64,000 nucleotides of DNA. Source: Microbacterium testaceum StLB037. GTDB lineage: Bacteria; Actinomycetota; Actinomycetes; Actinomycetales; Microbacteriaceae. The stretch's first letter is position 1, and each line of letters begins with the position of its first letter. The position numbers were made by a program, and so were the translations under genes. Shown one piece after another: positions 51,310 to 60,038 of the stretch. The notes beneath the pieces are model-generated. The model did no database searches and was not told the origin of the DNA. It saw nothing but the letters and a program-made list of their open reading frames with translations. The stretch is taken from contig NZ_FNJN01000006.1 in assembly GCF_900104345.1 (NCBI RefSeq), positions 124,001 to 188,000 on the forward strand, read 5' to 3'.

Positions 51310-51346
51310 GGTGTTCCTTTCTGGGGACGGAGGGGGGGTGCGGCCG

Positions 51347-51823
51347 TCAGGCCGGGTGGCGCGCCGCGTCGGCGTCGCGCACCTCGTCGGGGTGGTCTCG
51401 CAGGCCTTTCATGGCCTCGGTGAGCTGGTGCAGTGCGTCGATGAGCTCTCGGGCGCTGTCGGCGTCGGTGATCCCCGACCCCGCGGCGATGCACTGGGGG
51501 ATGTGGGCGAGTTCGGTGCGCAACTCGGTGCCGCGGTCGGTGAGCGTGACGGACACCACGCGCTCGTCATCGGCGCGACGTGATCGGGTCAGATAGCCGG
51601 CGCTTTCCATGCGGGCGAGCATGGGGGAGAGAGTCCCGGAATCGAGCTGCAGGGCCTCGCCGAGACTGCCGACCGTCTGATCGCCGTCGTTCCAGAGCGT
51701 CACGAGGGCGATGTACTGCGGGTACGTGAGGTTCCACGGTTCGAGCAGCGCCCGATACGCCTGCGTGGTCGTGCGGTTGGCGGCGTAGAGCGCGAAGCAC
51801 ACGAGCTGATCGACGGCGGGCAT
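51347..51823 (-). CDS. ohrR: OhrR, MarR-family organic peroxide sensor
   Basis: A 158-residue regulator with the sensing cysteine near the N terminus (C9 in LVCFALYAANR) and the winged-helix domain (VGSLGEALQLDSGTLSPMLA, RMESAGYL, RRADDERVVSV). Oxidation of the cysteine by organic peroxides releases DNA and induces ohr. ATG 51823 gives the family N terminus. A tandem repeat upstream is the likely operator. Confidence 0.94.
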   Translation of the reverse strand: MPAVDQLVCFALYAANRTTTQAYRALLEPWNLTYPQYIALVTLWNDGDQTVGSLGEALQLDSGTLSPMLARMESAGYLTRSRRADDERVVSVTLTDRGTELRTELAHIPQCIAAGSGITDADSARELIDALHQLTEAMKGLRDHPDEVRDADAARHPA

Positions 51824-51838
51824 GCGAAAACTATTGCA

Positions 51839-51864
51839 CACAACTTAATTGCGCACAACTTAAT
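51839..51864. promoter_or_regulatory. Tandem repeat, candidate OhrR operator
   Basis: CACAACTTAAT occurs at 51839-51849 and 51854-51864, 15 bp apart, within an AT-rich stretch just upstream of ohrR. TTGTGCGCAA-type near-palindromes link the two copies. Confidence 0.6.
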
Positions 51865-51936
51865 CGAGAGGATCAGCCCCACGCCGACGATGTCAAGCCC
51901 TGACATCGAGCCCCGTCACGACGGAGCATGGGTCCC

Positions 51937-52074
51937 ATGATCAGCCGCAGCGACGCGAGCGCATCCGCGCCCCCGGGGTTCCTCCCCGACGGGGACCGGG
52001 ATCTGTTCGCCATCAACGGGCACCACTTCGACCTGGGCGGCCCGATCGCCCCGGTCGCCGGCGACCTCGCCTGA
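51937..52074 (+). CDS. Possible 45-residue peptide
   Basis: An ATG frame encodes [20 protein letters not shown], then [20 protein letters not shown] and AGDLA. Amino-acid use is not repetitive and GGAG is ~10 nt upstream. No homologue is known to me; it lies alone, upstream of a convergent CNNM gene. Confidence 0.35.
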   Translation: MISRSDASASAPPGFLPDGDRDLFAINGHHFDLGGPIAPVAGDLA

Positions 52075-52125
52075 CCACCACCCGTGCGGGCCGACGAGCT
52101 CGCGTCCTCGGCCCGCCCCGGGCGA

Positions 52126-53430
52126 TCAGTCGGCGGTCGAGTCGTCGCGTTCCTCCGCGGGCTCGTCGACGGGATGCCGGGTCACCAGCAGCTCGGCCAC
52201 CCGGCGACGATCCACCGCGCTCACCTTCAGTGTCGCGCCCTCGACCTCGACGACATCGCCGACGTGGGCCAGGCGGCCGAGTCGCTCGACCACGAAGCCG
52301 GCCACGGTGTCGGACGCCCCGCGCGGAAGCGGGACCCCCGTCGCCTCCTCGAAGTCCTGCAGGTTCAAACGCCCCTCGACGGTGCCGTGCTCTCCCTCGG
52401 ACAGCGGCTGTTCGGCATCCGTGTCGTACTCGTCGAAGATCTCTCCCACGACCTCTTCGACGAGGTCTTCGAGGGTGACGATGCCGTCCGTCCCCCCGTA
52501 CTCGTCGACGACGACCGCGATGTGGCTCCCGTCCGCGCGCATGGACGTGAGCGTCGGGAGGACGCGGGCGGTCGAGGGGATGTACCGGATCTCGCGCATG
52601 ACGGCGCTGAGCGCGCGTTCGGGATCGTCGGTCAGGTCGCGGACGTGCACGAAACCCACGACGTCGTCGATCGTCTGCTCCGCGACCGGGTAGCGCGAGA
52701 AGGGGAGGTCGCGGACCTGCTCGTAGGCCTCGGCGACCGTGCCGCCGGCGTCGAGGGTCACCACTTCGGGGCGGGGCCGCATGACCTCGCTCACGTGGCG
52801 ATCGCGGAGCGAGAGCACGTCGTCGAGGATGCGTCGCTCGTCGGCGGGGAGTCCTTCGTGACTGGAGACGATGTCGCGGAGCTCTTCTTCGGTGAGTTCC
52901 TCGCCGGTCTTGTTCGGGTCGCCCCCGAGGAGGCGCACGAGCACGTTCGTCGAGATCGACAGCAACCAGATGACGGGGCGCATGAGCGTGGCGAAGCCGT
53001 TGAGGACCGGCGCGACCGCGTACGCGAACGCCGCGTTGCGTTGGATGGCGAGCCGCTTGGGGACCAGTTCCCCGAGAACCAGAGACAGGTACGCGATGAC
53101 CAGGGTGAGGGCGATGGTCGCGACCGTGGCGGCGACCCCCTGCTCGAGACCGAGACCGGTGAACAACGGCGTGACCGAGGGGGCGATGGAGGAGGCCCCG
53201 TACGCCGCCGAGGCGAATCCGGCGACCGTCACGCCGATCTGCACGGCGGAGAGGAAGGTGTTGGGGGTGCGCGCCAGATCGGCGACCTTCTGGCCGCGGC
53301 GACCGCGGGCCGCGAGGGCGTTCACCTGGCTCTCGCGCAAGGTGACGAGCGCCATCTCGGTGGCCGCGAACACCCCGCCGATCAGGACGAAGACGACGAC
53401 CAGCACGATGTTGAGGACGAGGTCGTTCAT
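52126..53430 (-). CDS. CNNM/CorC-type membrane protein (HlyC/CorC family)
   Basis: A 434-residue protein: DUF21 membrane domain (~1-195) with four hydrophobic segments ([38 protein letters not shown]), a CBS pair (~210-335, [35 protein letters not shown]) and a CorC_HlyC domain (~345-420). Homologues export Mg2+ and other divalent cations. Usually two such genes lie together; only one is here. No ribosome binding site is obvious. Confidence 0.92.
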   Translation of the reverse strand: MNDLVLNIVLVVVFVLIGGVFAATEMALVTLRESQVNALAARGRRGQKVADLARTPNTFLSAVQIGVTVAGFASAAYGASSIAPSVTPLFTGLGLEQGVAATVATIALTLVIAYLSLVLGELVPKRLAIQRNAAFAYAVAPVLNGFATLMRPVIWLLSISTNVLVRLLGGDPNKTGEELTEEELRDIVSSHEGLPADERRILDDVLSLRDRHVSEVMRPRPEVVTLDAGGTVAEAYEQVRDLPFSRYPVAEQTIDDVVGFVHVRDLTDDPERALSAVMREIRYIPSTARVLPTLTSMRADGSHIAVVVDEYGGTDGIVTLEDLVEEVVGEIFDEYDTDAEQPLSEGEHGTVEGRLNLQDFEEATGVPLPRGASDTVAGFVVERLGRLAHVGDVVEVEGATLKVSAVDRRRVAELLVTRHPVDEPAEERDDSTAD

Positions 53431-53592
53431 CGGCGCACCGCCCCGGCGGGTGAGAGAGTGTCGCCCGGGGTCACCCGGGCGCGTGGACTGTGGCCGTCGG
53501 CGTCGGGGGCGTGCTTCATGCGCCGAGTGTAATGAGCGCCGCGCTCGCCACCGGCCGAGGCCGGCGGGCTTGCGTGGATGCGCGGATTCTGC

Positions 53593-54072
53593 TCAGCCCA
53601 CACTGCCGTCGGCCGCCGAGACGCGCACCGTGACGTCGCCCGCGAGGTCGACGCTCCAGCGAGCGGTGGCGTCGTCCCGCTCGAGTTCGGCATCCTCGAC
53701 GGCGCCGCCCGTGCCCTGGGCGGCGGCGATGCGGACGGCATCGGCGAGGGTGGTGCTCGCCGCATCGAGCGCCGCGCGATCCTCGGCGTCGAGGGCCCGA
53801 CCGTCCGAGGAGGAACGCACCGAACCTCCGTCGGCGCTTACGCGCACCTCGACCTCGCGATCGCCGGATGCCACGTGCACCTCCCACGCCCCGTCATCCG
53901 CCTCGAGCTGGAAGGCTCGTCCGCCCGCGGTCGACTCGGCGGTCGTGATCGCGCGAACGGCTTCGCGATCGTTCGCGGCGGCACTCCCGGAGGTGTCGGA
54001 ACCGCAGGCGGTCGCCACCAGGGCGACCGCGGCGAGCAACAGGGCGGCGGCAGGAATGCGACTCGGGGCCAT
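53593..54072 (-). CDS. PepSY-like lipoprotein
   Basis: A 159-residue lipoprotein with lipobox ATAC (Cys 23). The mature part has two related segments, GAWEVHVASGDREVEVRVSA and ATARWSVDLAGDVTVRVSAA, each preceded by an AVR-I/ADAVRIA helix, as in tandem PepSY domains. PepSY proteins often inhibit peptidases or bind surface ligands. A TAGCCT -10 box is 6 nt before the ATG. Confidence 0.75.
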   Translation of the reverse strand: MAPSRIPAAALLLAAVALVATACGSDTSGSAAANDREAVRAITTAESTAGGRAFQLEADDGAWEVHVASGDREVEVRVSADGGSVRSSSDGRALDAEDRAALDAASTTLADAVRIAAAQGTGGAVEDAELERDDATARWSVDLAGDVTVRVSAADGSVG

Positions 54073-54078
54073 GGGGGA

Positions 54079-54084
54079 AGGCTA
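54079..54084 (-). promoter_or_regulatory. -10 box of the PepSY-like lipoprotein gene, leaderless
   Basis: TAGCCT on the minus strand, 6 nt before the ATG at 54072. Confidence 0.5.
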
Positions 54085-54205
54085 GTCAGCGGCCGGGCGC
54101 CCTCCCGAGGTGTTGCGCGTCGACCGTGACGTGTGCGTAGCGCAGGCGTATCAAGCGAGCCGCAAGCCGTCAACAGGTGCCGAACATTCAGGCGGGACTC
54201 GAATC

Positions 54206-55051
54206 ATGACGTCCATGAGCGAGATCACTGCACACCACGGACTTCTGACCGACATCGACCTCCACGTCGACGACACCGGCGGCACCGGACGCCCCGTCGT
54301 CCTGATCCACGGCTGGCCCCTCTCCGGCGAGTCGTGGGCGCACCAGGTCCCCGCCCTCGAGGGTGCCGGATATCGGGTCGTGACCTACGATCGGCGCGGA
54401 TTCGGCCGCAGCGACAAGCCGCGCACCGGGTACGACTACGACACGTTCAGCGACGACCTCGAGGCGGTGCTGGAGGCTCTCGACCTGCGCGATGCGACCC
54501 TGGTCGGGTTCTCGATGGGAGGCGGCGAGGTCGCTCGTTACCTGACGCGTCACGGCTCCGACCGCGTGCACAGCGTCGTCTTCGCCGCGGCCGTTCCGCC
54601 CTACCTGGCCCAGACCGACGACAACCCGGAGGGGCCGCTCGACGACGCGACCGCTGACGGGATGAAGCAGGGTCTGAAAGACGACCAGAAGGCGTTCTCC
54701 CACCAGTTCACGACCGACTTTTTCTCGGTCGACGGCGAGCTCATGGTTTCGGAGGCCGACCGTGCAGAGGCCGAGCGCCTGGCGAACCAGGCCGACCACC
54801 ACGCCGCGCTGAAGGCGATGGAGGCGTTCGCGACCACCGACTTCCGCGACGACCTGCCGAATGTGACGGTGCCCACCCTGGTCATCCACGGCGACAGCGA
54901 CGCGACGGTCCCTTTCGAGGGCTCGGGCAAACGGACCCACGAGGCGATCGCCGGAAGCGAGCTCCACGTCGTCGCGGGCGCTCCGCACGGAGTCAACGTC
55001 AGCCACGTCGACGAGTTCAATCGCGTGCTTCTCGACTTCCTGAAGCGCTGA
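54206..55051 (+). CDS. Alpha/beta-hydrolase (non-heme chloroperoxidase-like)
   Basis: A 281-residue hydrolase close to the cofactor-free haloperoxidase/arylesterase group: VVLIHGWPLSGESW oxyanion loop, YDRRGFGRSDKP, nucleophile elbow VGFSMGGGEVARY, acid VIHGDSDATVPF and histidine GAPHGVNVSH. ATG 54206 is chosen; the earlier in-frame TTG at 54110 overlaps the opposite promoter. Substrate unknown. Confidence 0.88.
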   Translation: MTSMSEITAHHGLLTDIDLHVDDTGGTGRPVVLIHGWPLSGESWAHQVPALEGAGYRVVTYDRRGFGRSDKPRTGYDYDTFSDDLEAVLEALDLRDATLVGFSMGGGEVARYLTRHGSDRVHSVVFAAAVPPYLAQTDDNPEGPLDDATADGMKQGLKDDQKAFSHQFTTDFFSVDGELMVSEADRAEAERLANQADHHAALKAMEAFATTDFRDDLPNVTVPTLVIHGDSDATVPFEGSGKRTHEAIAGSELHVVAGAPHGVNVSHVDEFNRVLLDFLKR

Positions 55052-55241
55052 ACCCGCCTCCGCTCACGCCCTCACCTCTCGCCCGCACTCGCGGAGGGCA
55101 TGAGCGGATGCCATGATGCCTCGTCGCCTCATCGGTGACGGGGCATCACGGCGTTCGGAGCAGAAGTCCGAGCAAGCGGGTGAGGCGCTGGGTGACACTC
55201 CGGGGCCCTCCCGGGGGTGGACTGGGCGCGATCGGTTCTGT

Positions 55242-55283
55242 TTGGTCATGGCATCCGGATGACGTAGTCTTGATCTTTGGTGC
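55242..55283 (+). promoter_or_regulatory. rplM promoter with conserved initial transcribed block
   Basis: -35 TTGGTC (55242-55247), 17-nt spacer, -10 TAGTCT (55265-55270), then CTTGATCTTTGGTGC (55269-55283), identical to the block before infA. Confidence 0.75.
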
Positions 55284-55414
55284 CTGCCTCTCTGCGAGCG
55301 GGTCACCCGAACGTGAGCCCTCCACCGGCCCTGTTCCATCGCCCTCAAGCGGTGAACGGACCACCGGAGCGGGATTCACGAACTCCTCCGTTCGATCAAG
55401 AAAGCAGCACTACT
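55284..55414 (+). promoter_or_regulatory. rplM leader RNA
   Basis: A ~138-nt leader. GAACGGA (55354-55360) can pair with TCCGTTC (55387-55393), and CCACCGG occurs twice (55322-55328 and 55361-55367). It may be an autoregulatory leader, but I cannot match a known L13 structure. The stretch 55052-55241 upstream holds no gene. Confidence 0.35.
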
Positions 55415-55861
55415 GTGACGCGCACTTTCACCCCCAAGGCCGCTGAGGTCACGCGCGAGTGGGTCGTTATCGACGCCACCGACGTCGTTCTCGGCCGTCT
55501 GGCCTCGCACGCGGCGGTCCTCCTCCGCGGCAAGCACAAGGCGACCTTCGCCAACCACATCGACTCCGGCGACTTCGTCATCGTGATCAACGCCGAAAAG
55601 GTGGCGCTCACGGGTCAGAAGCTCCAGAAGAAGATGGCCTACCGTCACTCGGGTTACCCGGGCGGCCTCAAGTCGGTCAACTACGAGGAACTCCTCGAGA
55701 AGAACCCCGTCCGCGCGGTCGAGAAGGCCATCCGCGGCATGCTGCCCAAGAACAGCCTCGGCGCGGCGCAGCTCAAGAAGCTCAAGGTGTACCGCGGCGC
55801 CGAGCACCCCCACGGTGCCCAGCAGCCCACGGCATACACCTTCGACCAGGTCGCCCAGTAA
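55415..55861 (+). CDS. rplM: 50S ribosomal protein L13
   Basis: L13 is an early-assembling 50S protein. The 148-residue product is canonical ([49 protein letters not shown]). GTG 55415 gives the expected N terminus [16 protein letters not shown]; no strong ribosome binding site is seen. It is followed by rpsI and glmM. Confidence 0.97.
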   Translation: MTRTFTPKAAEVTREWVVIDATDVVLGRLASHAAVLLRGKHKATFANHIDSGDFVIVINAEKVALTGQKLQKKMAYRHSGYPGGLKSVNYEELLEKNPVRAVEKAIRGMLPKNSLGAAQLKKLKVYRGAEHPHGAQQPTAYTFDQVAQ

Positions 55862-55885
55862 GCGCCGCCGGATAAGGACGAAACA

Positions 55886-56356
55886 GTGTCGAACATCGAC
55901 TCCAGCAACTACAGCACCGAGACGCCGGCCGAGCAGTCGGCCGTCGCCACCGAGCGCCCCGTGCTCTCGGTTCCCGGCGCAGCCGTGGGCCGTCGCAAGC
56001 AGGCCATCGCCCGCGTGCGTCTCGTCCCCGGTTCGGGCACGATCACGGTCAACGGCCGCACGATCGAGGACTACTTCCCGAACAAGCTGCACCAGCAGCT
56101 GATCAACGACCCGTTCACGGTGCTCGAGCTCGCGGGCTCGTACGACGTGATCGCGCGCATCTCCGGTGGCGGCCCCTCGGGTCAGGCCGGCGCGCTGCGC
56201 CTGGGCATCGCCCGCGCGCTCAACGAGATCGACGCCGAGAACAACCGCCCGACCCTCAAGAAGGCCGGCTTCCTCTCGCGCGACGCTCGCGTCAAGGAGC
56301 GCAAGAAGGCCGGTCTCAAGAAGGCCCGCAAGGCGCCTCAGTACTCCAAGCGCTGA
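55886..56356 (+). CDS. rpsI: 30S ribosomal protein S9
   Basis: S9 contacts P-site tRNA with its C-terminal tail. The 156-residue protein has an N-terminal extension (~35 residues, Glu/Ala/Ser/Thr-rich), the [17 protein letters not shown] motif, the [20 protein letters not shown] core and the invariant terminal SKR. AAGGA is 7 nt before the GTG. glmM starts 14 nt after it. Confidence 0.97.
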   Translation: MSNIDSSNYSTETPAEQSAVATERPVLSVPGAAVGRRKQAIARVRLVPGSGTITVNGRTIEDYFPNKLHQQLINDPFTVLELAGSYDVIARISGGGPSGQAGALRLGIARALNEIDAENNRPTLKKAGFLSRDARVKERKKAGLKKARKAPQYSKR

Positions 56357-56370
56357 GTTCGAACCTCCGT

Positions 56371-57726
56371 ATGCCTCTCTTTGGCACGGACGGGGTGCGG
56401 GGGCTGGCCAACGGCCTCCTCACCGCCGAACTTGCGCTGCACCTGGCCCAGGCGACTGCTGTCGTCCTGGGCCAGGGCCGTTCTGCGGAGGCGCGAAAGG
56501 CCGAGGGTCGTCGACTCACGGCCGTCGTCGCGCGCGACCCGCGCGTCTCGGGAGAGTTCCTCTCGGCCGCGGTCGCCGCAGGACTGGCCTCCTCGGGCGT
56601 CGACGTCCTCGACGCCGGCGTCATCCCCACCCCTGCGACGGCCTTCTTGATCGCCGATCACGACGCCGACTTCGGTGTGATGGTCTCGGCCTCGCACAAC
56701 CCGGCGCCCGACAACGGCATCAAGATCTTCGCCCGTGGCGGAACGAAGCTCCCCGACATCGTCGAGCAGCGCATCGAGCGCGCCCTCGAGTGGGAGCGCC
56801 TGCAGCCGACCGGCGCGGGCGTCGGACGCATCCGCCGCTTCGCCGACGCCGAGGACCGCTACGTGCTGCACCTCCTCGGGTCGCTTCCGCACCGTCTCGA
56901 CGGCCTCCACGTCGTCCTCGACTGCGCGCACGGCGCCGCGGCCGGGGTCTCGCCCGAGACCTTCAAGGACGCGGGTGCCCAGGTCACCGTGATCGGGGCC
57001 GAGCCCGACGGTCTGAACATCAACGACGGCGTGGGCTCCACGCACCTCGACGTGCTCGCTGAAGCCGTCGTCCGTCTGGGAGCCGACGTCGGCATCGCCC
57101 ACGACGGCGACGCCGACCGCTGCCTCGCCGTGGACGCGCACGGCAACATCGTCGACGGCGACCAGATCATGGCGATCCTCGCGGTCGCGATGAAGCAGCG
57201 CGGTGCGCTCGTCGACGACACGCTCGTCGCGACGGTGATGAGCAACCTCGGCCTGCACCGCGCCATGGAAGACCATGGCATCCGGGTCCTGCAGACCGGG
57301 GTCGGCGACCGCTACGTGCTCGAGGCCATGAACGAGGGTGGCTACTCCCTCGGCGGCGAGCAGTCGGGGCACGTCATCATGAGCGAGTTCGCGACCACCG
57401 GCGACGGGCTGTTGACCGGCCTCCACCTGGTGGCCGAGATGGCCCGCCAGGGCAAGACCCTCGCGGAACTCGCCTCGATCATGACCGTCTACCCGCAGGT
57501 GCTCGTCAACGTGCGCGGCGTCGACCGCGACGGGGTGAGCGACGAGGGCGTCCAGGAGGCGGTGGCCGTCTCGACCGCCGAACTCGGCGATTCGGGCCGC
57601 GTGCTGTTGCGCGCGTCCGGCACCGAGCCGCTCGTTCGCGTGATGGTCGAAGCGGCCGACGAACACACCGCACGCGCGCACGCCGACCGGCTCGCCGACG
57701 TCGTCCGGGAACGTCTGGCGCTGTAG
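56371..57726 (+). CDS. glmM: Phosphoglucosamine mutase
   Basis: Converts glucosamine-6-P to glucosamine-1-P for UDP-GlcNAc and peptidoglycan synthesis. The 451-residue enzyme shows [14 protein letters not shown], the phospho-serine loop [11 protein letters not shown] (Ser ~108), the metal loop [11 protein letters not shown], the sugar-binding GGEQSGHVI and the phosphate-binding [14 protein letters not shown]. Linkage rplM-rpsI-glmM is typical of Actinobacteria. Confidence 0.96.
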   Translation: MPLFGTDGVRGLANGLLTAELALHLAQATAVVLGQGRSAEARKAEGRRLTAVVARDPRVSGEFLSAAVAAGLASSGVDVLDAGVIPTPATAFLIADHDADFGVMVSASHNPAPDNGIKIFARGGTKLPDIVEQRIERALEWERLQPTGAGVGRIRRFADAEDRYVLHLLGSLPHRLDGLHVVLDCAHGAAAGVSPETFKDAGAQVTVIGAEPDGLNINDGVGSTHLDVLAEAVVRLGADVGIAHDGDADRCLAVDAHGNIVDGDQIMAILAVAMKQRGALVDDTLVATVMSNLGLHRAMEDHGIRVLQTGVGDRYVLEAMNEGGYSLGGEQSGHVIMSEFATTGDGLLTGLHLVAEMARQGKTLAELASIMTVYPQVLVNVRGVDRDGVSDEGVQEAVAVSTAELGDSGRVLLRASGTEPLVRVMVEAADEHTARAHADRLADVVRERLAL

Positions 57727-57734
57727 GTCCCGTT

Positions 57735-57778
57735 CCCTTCGACAGGCTCAGGGTCCTCCGTTCATCGGAGCCCTGGGC
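57735..57778. terminator. Terminator and TTCGACAGGCTCAGG-type repeat
   Basis: CAGGGTCCTCCG (57747-57758) can pair with the CGGAG-CCCTG on the other side of a TTCAT loop, between convergent glmM and ppx. The 5' part CCCTTCGACAGGCTCAGGG resembles a dispersed repeat seen in many actinobacterial genomes. Confidence 0.55.
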
Positions 57779-57788
57779 CTTCGTCGTC

Positions 57789-58718
57789 TCAGTACTCGAG
57801 CGATTCGATGTAGCGCAACAGGACGCCCTCGCGCAGGGCCCAGGGCGACACCTCGAGCTCCTCGACGTCGAGGGCTTTCATCGCGCGCTCGACGACGATC
57901 GCCGCGGCCACGATCTGGAAGGTGCGGTCGGCGGTGATGCCCGGCAGGGCTTCGCGCGCATCGGCGGGGATGCGGGCCAGGCGCGGAATCCAGTCCTTCA
58001 GCTCTCTGCGCGGGAGCACCATGCGATCGATCCCCGACCACCCCGGCACGGGGTAGCCCGCCAACTTCGCGAGGGATCGGATCGCCTTCGACGACCCCAC
58101 CACGTGATCGGGGCGGGGGAGCGCCGCGAATCGCTCGGCGACAGGAGCGAGGACGGATGCCGCATGCTGGCGGAGCGCATCGATCTCGTCGTCGCTCGGA
58201 GGATCGTGGGGCAGGAACTGCACGGTGGACCGCCCCGCTCCCAGCGGGACCGATTCGGCGAGGTCGGGAAATTCGTCCGCGCCACCGGCGATCTCGAGGG
58301 ATCCCCCACCGATGTCGAACAGAAGGATCTGCCCCGCGGACCACCCGAACCAGCGCCGGACCGCGAGGTAGGTGAACCGTGCCTCGGTCTCGCCGCCGAG
58401 CACCTGGAGCGGTTGTCCGAGCGCCTCCTCGATGAGAGCGATCACCTCGTCGCCGTTGGTCGCCTCCCGGACCGCGGAGGTCGCGGTGGCGAGCAACTCG
58501 TCGACCCCCTCGGCGCGAGCGCGATCGCGCGCGGCGGTCACGGCATCCACCAGTCCCTGCACACCCTCCGCTGAAATCGATCCGTCCGGCAGCAGATAAC
58601 GCATGAGGCGGAGCACGGAACGGTGCGAGGTGGTGGCAGTGGGGCGCCCTCCCGCTCGGGCGTTCGCGACGAGCAGGTGGACGGTGTTCGAACCGATGTC
58701 GAGGACTCCCAAGCGCAC
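57789..58718 (-). CDS. Ppx/GppA-family phosphatase
   Basis: A 309-residue exopolyphosphatase/guanosine-pentaphosphatase-type enzyme of the ASKHA fold: RLGVLDIGSNTVHLLV, the ATATSAVREATN loop, ILLFDIGGGSLEI and the VVGSSKAIRSLA segment. It degrades polyphosphate or pppGpp. GTG 58718 is supported by a TACGCT -10 box 6 nt upstream. It diverges from coaA. Confidence 0.92.
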   Translation of the reverse strand: MRLGVLDIGSNTVHLLVANARAGGRPTATTSHRSVLRLMRYLLPDGSISAEGVQGLVDAVTAARDRARAEGVDELLATATSAVREATNGDEVIALIEEALGQPLQVLGGETEARFTYLAVRRWFGWSAGQILLFDIGGGSLEIAGGADEFPDLAESVPLGAGRSTVQFLPHDPPSDDEIDALRQHAASVLAPVAERFAALPRPDHVVGSSKAIRSLAKLAGYPVPGWSGIDRMVLPRRELKDWIPRLARIPADAREALPGITADRTFQIVAAAIVVERAMKALDVEELEVSPWALREGVLLRYIESLEY

Positions 58719-58724
58719 GGTCCG

Positions 58725-58730
58725 AGCGTA
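58725..58730 (-). promoter_or_regulatory. -10 box of ppx/gppA, leaderless
   Basis: TACGCT on the minus strand, 6 nt before the GTG at 58718. Confidence 0.5.
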
Positions 58731-58780
58731 GTGGGCGCGGTGCGCACGGCTCCGACCGCGGGGGAGGGCGGCGCCCCGGG

Positions 58781-58786
58781 TAGCAT
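58781..58786 (+). promoter_or_regulatory. -10 box of coaA, leaderless
   Basis: TAGCAT lies 6 nt before the GTG at 58793. Confidence 0.5.
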
Positions 58787-58792
58787 GAGCGG

Positions 58793-59746
58793 GTGTCCGC
58801 AGCCGAGACCACCGCTCCCGCACCGTCGCTGAGCCCCTACCGCCAGATCGACCGCGACGACTGGGCTCGCATGGCCGGCGGGCTGACACAGCCGCTGACC
58901 GAGAACGAGATCGTCCAGTTGCGCGGGATCGGCGACCGGCTGGATCCGCGCGAAGTCGCCGAGGTCTACCTCCCCCTCAGCCGGCTGTTGAGCCTCTACG
59001 CCCGCGCCACGCGCCGCCTCGGCGCCGATACGAGCAGCTTCCTCGGCGAACCGGACGCCACGACCCCCTTCGTCATCGGGGTCGCGGGATCCGTGGCCGT
59101 CGGGAAGTCGACGATCGCGCGATTGCTGCGCGAGCTAATGAGCCGCTGGCCCGACACCCCTCGCGTCGAGCTGGTCACCACCGATGGCTTCCTCTACCCG
59201 AACGCGGAGCTCGAACGCCGCGGCCTCATGGACCGCAAGGGATTCCCCGAGTCGTATGACCGGCGGGCGCTCGTCGAGTTCCTCAGCGAGGTGAAGTCCG
59301 GTGCCGAGGAGGTGCGCGCGCCCTTCTACTCGCACGTGCGATACGACATCATGCCGGACGCCCACGTGACCGTGCATCGGCCGGACGTGGTCATCGTCGA
59401 GGGCCTGAACGTGCTCCAGCCGCCGCCGTCTCCGAACGAGGTCGCGGTGAGCGACCTGTTCGACTTCTCGATCTACGTCGACGCGGACGCCGCGCACATC
59501 GAGCGGTGGTATGTGGACCGGTTCCTCGCGCTCCGAGACAACGCCTTCACCAACCCGACGTCGTTCTTCCGCGTCTTCGCCGACATCAGCGATGAAGAGG
59601 CCGTCGAGCGAGCGCTCGGATACTGGCGCGAAATCAACCTCCCGAACCTCGAAGAGAACGTGCTTCCGACGCGACACCGCGCGAAGCTCGTGCTGCAGAA
59701 GGGTGCGGATCACACCGTCGAAACGGTCCTGCTCCGCAAGCTCTGA
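58793..59746 (+). CDS. coaA: Pantothenate kinase, type I
   Basis: Phosphorylates pantothenate, the first step of coenzyme A synthesis. The 317-residue protein matches the bacterial type I family: P-loop GSVAVGKS (99-106), [28 protein letters not shown] and the C-terminal [17 protein letters not shown]. Full length. It begins on GTG with a leaderless-type promoter. Confidence 0.96.
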   Translation: MSAAETTAPAPSLSPYRQIDRDDWARMAGGLTQPLTENEIVQLRGIGDRLDPREVAEVYLPLSRLLSLYARATRRLGADTSSFLGEPDATTPFVIGVAGSVAVGKSTIARLLRELMSRWPDTPRVELVTTDGFLYPNAELERRGLMDRKGFPESYDRRALVEFLSEVKSGAEEVRAPFYSHVRYDIMPDAHVTVHRPDVVIVEGLNVLQPPPSPNEVAVSDLFDFSIYVDADAAHIERWYVDRFLALRDNAFTNPTSFFRVFADISDEEAVERALGYWREINLPNLEENVLPTRHRAKLVLQKGADHTVETVLLRKL

Positions 59747-59747
59747 G

Positions 59748-59769
59748 GTGCCCGCCGTGGTGCGGGCAC
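59748..59769 (+). terminator. Terminator after coaA
   Basis: GTGCCCGC (59748-59755) pairs perfectly with GCGGGCAC (59762-59769) just after the stop. Confidence 0.6.
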
Positions 59770-60038
59770 GGTAGTGAGTCGGTATACCGAGGGCCACCGG
59801 TATCGGCGTCGATCGCGGGTTGCTTCGGCCCGGCCGCTTGTCGATCCGGGCGATTCGCGTGCGCCGTCGCATGCCCGTCGACCTCGGTACTACCGGGAGC
59901 GCGGACCCGTACCGATCCCCGTAGCTCAGCGTGTTCTCAGGGTTCTCCGAGCCCCCTTGAATGTCCCGTACGGCTGCCGAAAGGCCGCAGAGGGCGCTGC
60001 ACACGCGCGTCCCGAGCACCACGTACAGGAGTGTTTCT

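Noticed and set aside
59770..60038. tRNA gene in the gap before the surface protein
   Set aside because: No acceptor stem, no T-loop sequence; only short GC hairpins.
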